This document shows, piece after piece, positions 1 to 5,372 of a stretch of DNA of 11,381 nt; positions within the stretch are counted from its first letter, which is position 1, and every line of letters starts with the position of its first letter. Where the stretch lies: NCBI GenBank assembly GCA_036381895.1, contig DASVBY010000123.1, positions 1 through 11,381 on the forward strand, in the 5' to 3' direction. Source of the DNA: JACQFZ01 sp036381895 (GTDB lineage Bacteria > Pseudomonadota > Gammaproteobacteria > Acidiferrobacterales > Sulfurifustaceae). The notes beneath the pieces are model-generated. The model was not told the DNA's origin, searched no databases, and worked only from the letters and a program-made list of their open reading frames with translations. The translations under genes were made by a program, and so were the position numbers.

Positions 1-141
1 CGCAGATGGAGGGTTATGAAAAAGTGAAAGGCCGCTCGTCAGTTTCCCGCGCGCGAGAGAGGAGTCGAGCAGGCGGCACGGTGAGCACTGAAACGGTAAG
101 CGCTTGAATTTCACCAAGTTTCGATCGCGAAACCTAGCGAA
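1..141. repeat. Terminal direct repeat, left copy (circle closure)
   Basis: These 141 bases are identical to the last 141 of the window (11241-11381). An exact repeat at both contig ends, with length equal to a common maximum assembler k-mer, is the usual sign of a circular molecule. I read it as a closure artefact rather than a biological terminal repeat. The stretch is non-coding and holds a possible promoter and the left part of a dyad at 106-145. Confidence 0.93.
13..42 (-). promoter_or_regulatory. Possible sigma70-type promoter of the head/tail operon
   Basis: On the minus strand, CTGACG (complement of 37-42) is separated by 18 bp from CATAAC (complement of 13-18). Each matches its consensus at about 4 of 6 positions. 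Transcription would start near base 6 and, across the circle join, give a leader of roughly 45 nt to the ATG at 11199. The -10 hexamer overlaps a degenerate copy of the origin repeat (8-18), which would allow regulation by a replication protein. The motif match is weak and the call depends mainly on its position. Confidence 0.33.
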
Positions 142-145
142 ATTC
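106..145. promoter_or_regulatory. Nested 40-bp dyad, candidate operator or origin element
   Basis: GAATTTC (106-112) and GTTTCG (118-123) are mirrored by CGAAAC (128-133) and GAAATTC (139-145). Both inverted pairs share one centre at 125.5, separated by unmatched 5-bp spacers and a 4-bp middle. This symmetry fits a site for a protein binding as a dimer of dimers, or a cruciform. The palindrome AAGCGCTT (98-105) abuts it. It sits upstream of the head operon on the minus strand and about 60 bp from the candidate origin. No binding protein is identified; the AlpA-like protein and the helicase are candidates. Confidence 0.5.
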
Positions 146-205
146 TGCGGCCCGTGGACCCGCAGATGAGGGGCGCCGCGGGAGGACCCGCTCGCGAGGT
201 GAAAC

Positions 206-321
206 TGCGGGGTTATGCGGGGTTGCGCGTGGTGTTTTCTACCCGCCCTCTTTTTTTTGCATTTATGCATTTTTTCTGGCCTGGGGTAGAGAGATACCGC
301 TTAACCCCGCATAACCCCGCA
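206..321. other. Candidate origin of replication: inverted iteron pairs around an AT-rich core
   Basis: TGCGGGGTTATGCGGGGTT (206-224) is repeated exactly as its reverse complement at 303-321. Each arm contains the repeat GCGGGGTT twice at a 10-bp pitch, giving four copies in two inverted pairs. The 78 bp between them contain a T8 run (251-258), the palindrome TGCATTTATGCA (258-269) and a T-rich stretch (270-275), bounded by TCTACCC (238-244) and GGGTAGA (284-290). A one-turn iteron pitch beside an easily melted AT tract, at the 3' end of the helicase gene, is classical origin design. P4 replication likewise uses iterons bound by its own alpha protein. The right arm overlaps the last helicase codons. 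Function is inferred from structure and position. Confidence 0.6.
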
Positions 322-1920
322 TGCGGCATCCAGAACGGACCATCGGGCGACCTTGGCGTGGCGGTCCTCGCCCTGGCTTAAGACCAGGCCGTCAATGACC
401 CGGTCACGATGCCGGCGCAGCCAAGCTGCGAGGCGACGGGAGTCGAGCTTGTCGCCTGCCGCAGCCTGAAGCGCTTCGCGCAGCTCGGGGTGATCGGGTT
501 CGGTCCCTCCGTCGAATCGCTGATGCGACTTGCGCGCGGTCGCGATCGCCTCTGCCACCGTGACGCCGTGGTCGCCGAATTCGGCCCGCCAGGCGGCAAA
601 GAGCATCCGCGTGACCTCGAGGTCGGGGTCGCGCTCGCGAAGTTCCTCGGCGGGCCCGAGCGGATCAGGCAGACCTGCCCACACAACCGCCCGCCGAACC
701 ATCAGGTCCCACTCGCTAAATCCGCCGAACGGCCGCACGCCCACGTGCGGCCGCCCGTCCGCCGCGTAGCCTCGCATGATCGTGAGCGCATCCCGCACCA
801 GCTCGCCGCGCCGCTGCCGCACGTACTCGAGCGCGTCGCGCGCAAACGCGCGTGTCTCCGGCCGCTCGGTCTTGGCGTCGAGGCGCACGAGCATCACGCG
901 GCGACGCAGGTCGCCGATGATCGAGAGGTTGTTCCCGGTCGCGACCAGCGTTGTATTGGTTGGCGCGGTAACGAGCGACGAAAAGCCGAGCGGACGGAAC
1001 TGAACGCTCGGCTGCGTGAGCAGCTGACACAGGAGCACGCCGCGAAGCGGCGCCTCGATGTTGTCGGCGATGATCAGGCTGTCGCCCGCGAGCAGCGCGC
1101 TGTAAAGCCGCTTCTCGTTCTCGGTCTCGTCGTCGCTGAGCGCGAGCATGGCGGCCTGCCGGCCGAGCGCGATCATGGCGATGAGATCCGCGAGGAGGCT
1201 CTTGCCCGTTCCTGGCGTCGGTGCAGTGATCGCGATAAGGGGCGCCGCGGGAAGCAAGCGACGCACGAGCGCGGTACACACAGCCGCGACGAACGCCGCG
1301 AGATCGCTCCGGTCGACGAATGGGAACGTCGAGACGGCTTCGGACAAGCGATCGACCGCGGCTTGCGCTTCCTGGATCGTGGGCGTTGGTGACGGCGACT
1401 TGTAGCGCTCGGGAACCGCCGCGAGGAACAAGCCCGATCGCCTATCGTAACCGGGTTTGTCGATGATGCGGCCGTCGAGCGTCATCGTTGGGGCCTCGGC
1501 GATCCCGAGAAGCAGCGGAAGCTCTCGCCAGTCACCGCGCGCGAGGATCGCTTCCGCTACTCGTCGGGGGCAGTTAATCTGCCGCCACGCTTCCGACCGG
1601 CGGTCGTAGCGCAGATGAACCGCCGTCTGCGTCGCGAGCTCGGCCAGGTGCGTTGCATCCACCGGGTGCAGCCGCACCGCACCGACGGGACGGCGAACCA
1701 GACCGCTCTCGGCGGCGCTCGTGACGTACACGCGGTGCAGGCGATTCGCGAACCGAAATACGCCCCGATCGCCAAGCGTTGCGATCGCGGCGATCGTCTG
1801 GTCGACGATCTCCGGCAGCTGCCCGTCGACGTGGTAGATGGACGGCCTGAGGTCGTCCGTTCCTTTGGGCGGCGGCGTCCTGGCGCGCTCCGGGCCGCCC
1901 GCGACGTCGACGACGCTCAT
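301..1920 (-). CDS. Phage-type AAA+ replicative helicase / primase-helicase-like ATPase
   Basis: Predicted 539-residue ATPase that probably unwinds the element's own DNA at replication start. Residues 1-200 match, by recognition, the N-terminal part of a phage protein family often annotated DNA primase/helicase. An ATPase core follows: Walker A GTGKS at 237-241, Walker B region DSLIIADNIE at 280-289, a sensor-like ATGNNL at 327-332, then GDLRRR at 336-341 carrying likely arginine-finger residues. I see no Toprim or primase active-site motif, so priming may come from the host or a partner. I chose the ATG at 1918-1920 because it overlaps the preceding gene's stop as ATGA; the open frame extends further upstream to 2268, but that part overlaps the preceding gene. 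The ribosome site is weak, consistent with coupled translation. The gene ends inside the right arm of the candidate origin. ATPase is confident; helicase role is inferred. Confidence 0.85.
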   Translation of the reverse strand: MSVVDVAGGPERARTPPPKGTDDLRPSIYHVDGQLPEIVDQTIAAIATLGDRGVFRFANRLHRVYVTSAAESGLVRRPVGAVRLHPVDATHLAELATQTAVHLRYDRRSEAWRQINCPRRVAEAILARGDWRELPLLLGIAEAPTMTLDGRIIDKPGYDRRSGLFLAAVPERYKSPSPTPTIQEAQAAVDRLSEAVSTFPFVDRSDLAAFVAAVCTALVRRLLPAAPLIAITAPTPGTGKSLLADLIAMIALGRQAAMLALSDDETENEKRLYSALLAGDSLIIADNIEAPLRGVLLCQLLTQPSVQFRPLGFSSLVTAPTNTTLVATGNNLSIIGDLRRRVMLVRLDAKTERPETRAFARDALEYVRQRRGELVRDALTIMRGYAADGRPHVGVRPFGGFSEWDLMVRRAVVWAGLPDPLGPAEELRERDPDLEVTRMLFAAWRAEFGDHGVTVAEAIATARKSHQRFDGGTEPDHPELREALQAAAGDKLDSRRLAAWLRRHRDRVIDGLVLSQGEDRHAKVARWSVLDAACGVMRG

Positions 1921-2315
1921 GTCGCGCGCTCGGCGGCGGCGATCACGCGGCGGTACGCGGCCAGCTCGCCGGCGAGCAGCTCCCGCAGACATAGCGGTGT
2001 ATCCGTGCCGTGGCGCGCGAGCAGTCGGACGGCGCGGGCTTCCGCCGCGCGGGCGAGGCGCTCGACGACCTCGACGTCGGCGCCGTGCGCGACCGCCTCG
2101 CCGAGCTCGACGCCCAGCCGGTGCATCGTGCGTATGTGTGCGGTGACGTTCCGCGCGCGGCACATCCGGCAGGGGCGCCCGGCGATGATGTCTCGCGGCG
2201 GTGCGTACCGGCCCTCCGGGACCGGCAGCGGCGGCGCCGTCTCGCACTCGAGGCCGGCGCAGGCGCACCAGTACCGGATGCTGTACGGATCGCGGGCTGC
2301 GTCGTCGGTCGTCAT
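1917..2315 (-). CDS. Small cysteine-rich protein, possible zinc binder
   Basis: A 132-residue protein I do not recognise as a named family. Cysteines at 17, 19 and 24 (CxCx4C) and at 49 and 52 (CxxC), with histidines at 60 and 65, could bind a metal ion. The C-terminal half (75-130) is alanine- and arginine-rich and predicted helical. The ATG overlaps the HTH gene's stop by 4 bp, and its own stop overlaps the helicase start by 4 bp, so it is locked between regulator and helicase. A GAGGT ribosome site lies 6 nt upstream. By context it may assist replication or act as a DNA-binding regulator, as small zinc proteins do in P2/P4-type elements. Real gene likely; function unknown. Confidence 0.72.
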   Translation of the reverse strand: MTTDDAARDPYSIRYWCACAGLECETAPPLPVPEGRYAPPRDIIAGRPCRMCRARNVTAHIRTMHRLGVELGEAVAHGADVEVVERLARAAEARAVRLLARHGTDTPLCLRELLAGELAAYRRVIAAAERAT

Positions 2316-2518
2316 GGCCGCACCTCGAGCGACGCGCCGCGCGTCGAGATGCGCCGGTTCGCGCGTATGTATTGCTCGACGACCGCGCGCTCGTAGCGCA
2401 CCAGCCGCCCCACGCGGACGAAGGGGATGCCGACGCCGCGGAAGCGCTGGTCCTGGAGCGTCCGCACCGACACGCCGAGGAGATCGGCGACTTGTTGCTC
2501 GGTTAGAAGTGGGTCCAT
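2312..2518 (-). CDS. AlpA/excisionase-type helix-turn-helix regulator
   Basis: A 68-residue DNA-binding protein of the MerR-like HTH_17 / AlpA-excisionase group. Residues 5-25 (LTEQQVADLLGVSVRTLQDQ, then R) form the helix-turn-helix. The wing-like segment with IPFVRVGRLVRY (31-42) and the following helix are typical of the family. In P4-like satellites and phage-inducible islands, AlpA-type proteins switch on excision or early genes. The start is supported by GAGGTG about 5 nt upstream. It begins a coupled three-gene unit with the cysteine-rich protein and the helicase. A 7-bp-arm inverted repeat lies 42-58 bp upstream of its ATG and may be its operator. Confidence 0.87.
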   Translation of the reverse strand: MDPLLTEQQVADLLGVSVRTLQDQRFRGVGIPFVRVGRLVRYERAVVEQYIRANRRISTRGASLEVRP

Positions 2519-2559
2519 CGGGACACCTCGTGTATCTGTGACGTGGTGCCCCGGATTAC

Positions 2560-2576
2560 ACCGCGCGCGGCGCGGT
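2560..2576. promoter_or_regulatory. Inverted repeat upstream of the AlpA-like gene
   Basis: ACCGCGC (2560-2566) and GCGCGGT (2570-2576) form perfect 7-bp arms around GCG, in the 76-bp gap between the unknown gene ending at 2595 and the AlpA-like start at 2518. It is not followed by a T run on the minus strand, so an intrinsic terminator is unlikely. An operator for the AlpA-like protein, or an RNA structure in its leader, is more plausible. I see no clear promoter hexamers in the gap. Confidence 0.35.
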
Positions 2577-2594
2577 AAATAGAAACCGCGGAAA

Positions 2595-3209
2595 CTATGT
2601 AATTTGCCGCCGGCGCGCTCTGGCCGCGAGAAAATCGATGACTTGAGCGCCCGGGGCGCGGGATGGGTGGACGAGGATCGTTCTTACGTTCTTTCCCGTC
2701 ACTTTCGGGATGCCGATTGCCCGAATGAGCTCCGCGATGACTTCGTAGCGAGCGACAGCGCGCTTTGGCACGACCTCGTCGAACTCGCGCGCGAACACGC
2801 CGGCCCAGGCTCCACAGTCGAGCAGCTTCCCATTTCGCACGTAACGTTCCCTCGCCGCGGCGCCGCGTGTACCGACGTTCGCGAGCTTGAAGGTCCCCGG
2901 CGGCGGCTGCACGGCAAGCCCGAGCTCCGGCATGTGGGCAGCAACCTTGGCGGCAGCCTCGTAACGCCTCTTAATCTCGAGCGGGTGCATGGTGCGCCAC
3001 TCAGAAAACCATAGCGCCTCTTCGATCCAATGCAGCCGCCAGATGAGGAGCTTGGCACGCCGAACCACCCGCGCCTGCTCCATTCCAGCACGCAACCACG
3101 CCTCGACGCAGCGCCTGAGGGCGCGCGGACACCGCTCGGCGACACCCCGGTATTCGGGGTGCTCGTCGAGCCAAGCGCGCAGCTCACGCAGTACAGCTCC
3201 CGCCGTCAT
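2595..3209 (-). CDS. Unknown protein translationally coupled to the integrase
   Basis: A 204-residue protein I do not recognise. It is basic and probably mostly helical, with a tryptophan-rich segment near residues 57-72 and a basic tail ending RARRRQIT. There is no signal peptide or membrane segment. I chose the ATG at 3207-3209 because it overlaps the integrase stop (ATGA) and has AGGTGG about 10 nt upstream; the longer frame to 3272 would run far into the integrase gene. Coupling to int suggests co-production and a role in integration, excision, copy control or helper interference. The position is the only evidence for any of these. Confidence 0.75.
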   Translation of the reverse strand: MTAGAVLRELRAWLDEHPEYRGVAERCPRALRRCVEAWLRAGMEQARVVRRAKLLIWRLHWIEEALWFSEWRTMHPLEIKRRYEAAAKVAAHMPELGLAVQPPPGTFKLANVGTRGAAARERYVRNGKLLDCGAWAGVFAREFDEVVPKRAVARYEVIAELIRAIGIPKVTGKNVRTILVHPSRAPGAQVIDFLAARARRRQIT

Positions 3210-4420
3210 CGGATCGCCACCACCTTGCGCTCGACCTCGCCGGCGAGGATCGCGTCGAGCTGCTCGGCCCAAGCATCGAGTGCCTGGCGCTTTTCTTTGT
3301 CGTAGCTGTGCCGGTCATACACCGCAGTGACCGCAGCATCCGCATGGTTGAGGATGCGCGCGACAACCAGGCGCGAGATCCCCATTCCGGTCATGTGCGA
3401 GGCCGCTGTGCGGCGCAGGTCGTGCGGCCGGAAGTCGTCAACACCGAGCGTCGCGCGATTGCGCTTGATGGCGTGCGCGAGCGCGCTTACGTGGATGGGT
3501 TTGCCTAGCGCGCGCGTGAAGAGCGCGCCTTCGCGATCGAGGAACGGCTCGAGCAGCGCCAGCGCCAGCCTCGAGAGCGGCACCCGGTGCGGCAGGCCGT
3601 TTTTCGAGCGCTCGGCCGGAATCGTCCACCACCCGCCTTCGAGATCGAGCTCCGCCTTCGTCATACCGCAGACCTCGCCCGGGCGCTGCGCGAGGACGAG
3701 GATAAGGCGCAGGATCGTTCGCACCTCCGGCGTCATCTTCGCCTGGTCGAGTCCGCGCCAGAAAACCCGGATGCCGCTCGCCGCAAGCCACTGATCGCGC
3801 CGGACCTCCTTTGCGAGCTTCGGAATCTGTTGGGCGGGGTTGTACTCGAGCACGTCACGCTGCACCCCGAAATTGAACATCTTCCGCACCACCTCCAGAG
3901 TACGGTTCGACATTATCGGGCTGCGCTGATGTACCCGCTCGAGTAGCGCGATCACGTCTCGCCGGCGCACGTCCTTCGCTTTGAGCTTCCCGATCCGGGG
4001 CAAGACGTCGCGCTCGAGAATGCTCGCGTCCTTGCGCCAAGAGCGCTTGTGCCGTTTCGCGTGAAGCTCGATGTAGTCGTGCGCGAGCTGCTCGACAGTT
4101 TCGGCGGTGCGCTCCGCCCGACGCTCACCGAGCGGATCGGCACCATCGAGCACGCGCGCACGGAGCTTCAATGCCTGCCGACGCGCCTCCTCGGGGAGCA
4201 GCACACCGTACGGCCCGAGAGTGATAAGCCGCTTGCGCCCCTGGGTGCGGTAGCTCAGCACGAACACTTTCCGGCCGCTTGGATAGATGCGCAGGCCGAG
4301 TCCGGGGGCTTCGTCGTCCCAGCGAACGTCCCGCTGCTTGCCCTGCCCCGCGTACGTCATCGCGTCGATCGCGCGGCGCGTTAAATGCACTCGCTTCGAT
4401 TCGTCTCGATCAATTTCCAA
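3206..4420 (-). CDS. int: Tyrosine recombinase, P4-type integrase
   Basis: A 404-residue integrase that catalyses site-specific recombination between attP and a host tRNA gene. The N-terminal DUF4102-like arm-binding domain spans about residues 10-100, the core-binding domain about 108-205, and the catalytic domain about 210-385. Expected catalytic residues are present: R246 (in LAQRPGEV), K273, H333 and R336 (HDLRRT), H359 (LNHAD) and nucleophile Y368 (AVYDRHSY). I chose the TTG at 4418-4420 because GGGAGG lies 8 nt upstream and the DUF4102 start is preserved; a GTG at 4388-4390 is the alternative. The attachment site and repeated AGTCACC boxes lie just upstream, and the nearest box ends 27 bp from the start, so the enzyme may repress its own promoter. 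No motif is missing, so it is probably active. Confidence 0.95.
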   Translation of the reverse strand: MEIDRDESKRVHLTRRAIDAMTYAGQGKQRDVRWDDEAPGLGLRIYPSGRKVFVLSYRTQGRKRLITLGPYGVLLPEEARRQALKLRARVLDGADPLGERRAERTAETVEQLAHDYIELHAKRHKRSWRKDASILERDVLPRIGKLKAKDVRRRDVIALLERVHQRSPIMSNRTLEVVRKMFNFGVQRDVLEYNPAQQIPKLAKEVRRDQWLAASGIRVFWRGLDQAKMTPEVRTILRLILVLAQRPGEVCGMTKAELDLEGGWWTIPAERSKNGLPHRVPLSRLALALLEPFLDREGALFTRALGKPIHVSALAHAIKRNRATLGVDDFRPHDLRRTAASHMTGMGISRLVVARILNHADAAVTAVYDRHSYDKEKRQALDAWAEQLDAILAGEVERKVVAIR

Positions 4421-4446
4421 CCCGCTCGCCTCCCGCTTGCTCGAGG

Positions 4447-4465
4447 AGTCACCACAGAGTCACCA
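4447..4465 (+). repeat. Left pair of AGTCACCA boxes, putative integrase arm sites
   Basis: AGTCACCA occurs at 4447-4454 and again at 4458-4465, 11 bp start to start, about one helical turn. The same 11-bp pitch recurs on the other side of the tRNA core. Paired direct repeats flanking the core are the expected arm-type binding sites for the integrase's N-terminal domain. The pair lies only 27 bp from the integrase TTG, so binding could also control int expression. Confidence 0.65.
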
Positions 4466-4578
4466 AGACAAACCGAATTCAACAGCGACTCGCCGTACGA
4501 CACAAGACGCGAATTTTCTTCTCGCTCGCATGTTTACGAAGAACACGGTAAGAGACAGAAACAGGCAGGAAAGACGAT

Positions 4579-4629
4579 GGGCGGCTGTTAACCGCTTGGT
4601 CGGGGGTTCGAGTCCCTCCCGGGGAGCCA
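4579..4629 (+). other. attP: attP core: 3' half of a tRNA-Asn(GTT) gene
   Basis: This is a partial tRNA. The anticodon arm pairs GGCGG (4580-4584) with CCGCT (4592-4596) around loop CTGTTAA (4585-4591), anticodon GTT at 4587-4589. The T arm has stem GGGGG (4602-4606), loop TTCGAGT (4607-4613) and stem CCCTC (4614-4618). The 3' acceptor strand is 4619-4625, then discriminator G4626 and CCA 4627-4629. The 5' acceptor strand and D arm are absent, because bases upstream do not resemble a tRNA. This is the identity block by which an integrating element restores the 3' end of a host tRNA-Asn. The exact left edge of the identity cannot be set without the host sequence. Confidence 0.85.
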
Positions 4630-4675
4630 ATCAATCAATCACTTAGCAAGTCGCCGCCGCAAGCATCGACAGGCG

Positions 4676-4711
4676 AGTCACCGGAAAGTCACCAGCGAGC
4701 GGGCTGGTGAC
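4676..4711 (+). repeat. Right AGTCACC boxes and inverted copy; possible terminator on minus strand
   Basis: AGTCACC at 4676-4682 and AGTCACCA at 4687-4694 repeat with the same 11-bp pitch as the left pair. GTCACCAGC (4688-4696) is mirrored by GCTGGTGAC (4703-4711) around a 6-bp loop, a perfect 9-bp inverted repeat. As DNA this fits integrase arm sites, with one inverted. As RNA on the minus strand it is a strong hairpin followed by TTT, 68 nt after the stop of the 4779-5153 gene, so it may also terminate that transcript and insulate int. Confidence 0.6.
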
Positions 4712-4778
4712 CTCCCGGTCTACCCTCCCGATCCAGCCGGCTCCTGCTCAAACGGAACAGGAAAAGAACATCCCTCTC

Positions 4779-5153
4779 TCATCGCTTCCGCGCCGGCAAT
4801 TCCGCCACGCGCCGTTGCCAGGCTCTAAATTTCGCCTCCTGCGATGCCCTGACGTACCAATCGTATGCCTCGCTGAAGGGGTCGACTTCTCCTTTGTCCG
4901 GGTTGATCGAGTCGCCGAGCGCGAGGTCTTCGATGTCCTCGATCGCGCCATACGCCACGTTAACCGCTTCCTTGGCGTCGCGCTGCAGCACCCGGGCGAA
5001 AGTCCTGTCGAGCGGCTCGTCTCCGGAAATCGGAAAATTCTTGATCACCGCGTCGATGCGCCAAAGCGCCTCGAGCAGCGCGCGGCGGGCGCGCTTCAGA
5101 TCCTCTGGAGCGCTCTGCACAGGGCGAAGGGGTTTGACTTCTGCTGTTGCCAT
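4779..5153 (-). CDS. Unknown small soluble protein in its own transcription unit
   Basis: A 124-residue protein I do not recognise. It is mainly helical by eye: a basic N-terminal part (16-40), an acidic middle (70-92, with EDIEDLALGD), then a tryptophan/tyrosine-containing helix and basic end (95-124). There is no signal or membrane segment. The ribosome site GGAGGT lies 5 nt from the ATG, the best in the window, suggesting strong translation. A terminator at 5273-5301 separates it from the tape measure gene and a hairpin follows it at 4688-4711, so it is probably expressed alone. Its place beside attP is where satellites often carry accessory or anti-phage genes. It could also be a redirecting or regulatory factor. 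Function is not determined. Confidence 0.78.
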   Translation of the reverse strand: MATAEVKPLRPVQSAPEDLKRARRALLEALWRIDAVIKNFPISGDEPLDRTFARVLQRDAKEAVNVAYGAIEDIEDLALGDSINPDKGEVDPFSEAYDWYVRASQEAKFRAWQRRVAELPARKR

Positions 5154-5372
5154 AGCGACCTCCTTTGTTGTTGAGGGTGACCGGGCGCTGGTAACCGTTG
5201 AGAGAACGGCGCGCTTCTTCGCCGCGAGGCTCTTTTATCCGCGCGCACCCGGCCATAAGGCCAAGCCATGGCAAAAATAAACCGCAGCTTACGGGCGCGG
5301 TGTCCGCTCTCCTGGGGTTACCAGCCCCGCGGGGAATCATACGCCGCCCGAGCTGGAGCGCAAGCGTCCGTT
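5154..5372. other. Intergenic region between tape measure gene and the 4779-5153 gene
   Basis: I see no gene in these 219 bp. On the minus strand they hold, in order, the 10-bp palindrome CCCCGCGGGG (about 5325-5334), a terminator (5273-5301), GGCC inverted repeats around 5251-5262, a GATAAA-like -10 candidate near 5233-5238 with a TTGGCC -35 at a poor 19-bp spacing, a small inverted repeat CCGTT (5195-5199)/AACGG (5205-5209), and the ribosome site of the downstream gene. The promoter of that gene should lie between 5160 and 5272, but the hexamers are weak. Confidence 0.55.
5273..5301 (-). terminator. Rho-independent terminator of the head/tail operon
   Basis: On the minus strand, ACCGC (complement of 5297-5301) pairs with GCGGT (complement of 5281-5285), with possible extra inner GC pairs. 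It is followed at once by TTATTTTT (complement of 5273-5280). It lies about 72 nt past the tape measure stop and before the gene starting at 5153, as expected for the end of the structural operon. The stem is short, so strength is uncertain. Confidence 0.6.

Larger units (their letters stand above)
1..300. other. Non-coding control region (continues at 11200-11240)
   Basis: On the circle this lies between the helicase stop at 301 and the capsid operon start at 11199. I see no credible gene in it. The plus-strand frame starting at 154 has low-complexity content and runs into the helicase gene. In order it holds a possible minus-strand promoter (13-42), an 8-bp palindrome AAGCGCTT (98-105), a 40-bp nested dyad (106-145), and the left arm and AT-rich core of a candidate replication origin (206-302). 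It is the natural place for replication control, capsid operon control and possibly a packaging signal. Only the repeats are directly visible; the roles are inferred. Confidence 0.7.
4421..4778. other. attP region between integrase and the 4779-5153 gene
   Basis: No gene is supported in these 358 bp. They hold, in order, two AGTCACCA boxes (4447-4465), a relatively AT-rich stretch (4466-4575), a partial tRNA-Asn core (4579-4629), a TCAA repeat (about 4629-4640), two more AGTCACC boxes (4676-4694), and an inverted copy completing a hairpin at 4711. The layout (arm sites, core, arm sites) is what a tyrosine-recombinase attP looks like. The integrase promoter must also be here, but I could not pick convincing hexamers. 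Confidence 0.8.

Noticed and set aside
1..141. Biological direct terminal repeat of a linear phage genome
   Set aside because: The exact 141-bp length matches an assembler k-mer, and attP and operon layout indicate a circle. A true terminal repeat cannot be excluded without read evidence but is less likely.
258..275. Rho-independent terminator TGCATTTATGCA followed by T-run on the plus strand
   Set aside because: No plus-strand gene ends there, and on the minus strand, where all genes lie, the tail is A-rich. It fits better as the melting core of the candidate origin.
409..1392. Long plus-strand open frame opposite the helicase gene
   Set aside because: It is antisense to a gene with clear ATPase motifs. 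In GC-rich DNA such mirror frames are common, and its product is arginine-rich with no domain pattern. The same applies to the plus-strand frames at 1615-2541, 5646-6680, 6684-7457, 6958-7902 and 9400-10110.
1921..2268. N-terminal extension of the helicase to 2268
   Set aside because: The added part is arginine/alanine low-complexity sequence and lies wholly on the cysteine-rich gene in another frame. The ATGA overlap at 1917-1920 marks the true start.
4579..4629. A functional tRNA-Asn gene carried by the element
   Set aside because: Only the anticodon arm, T arm and 3' acceptor strand are present. The D arm and 5' acceptor strand are missing, so it is an attachment-site fragment.
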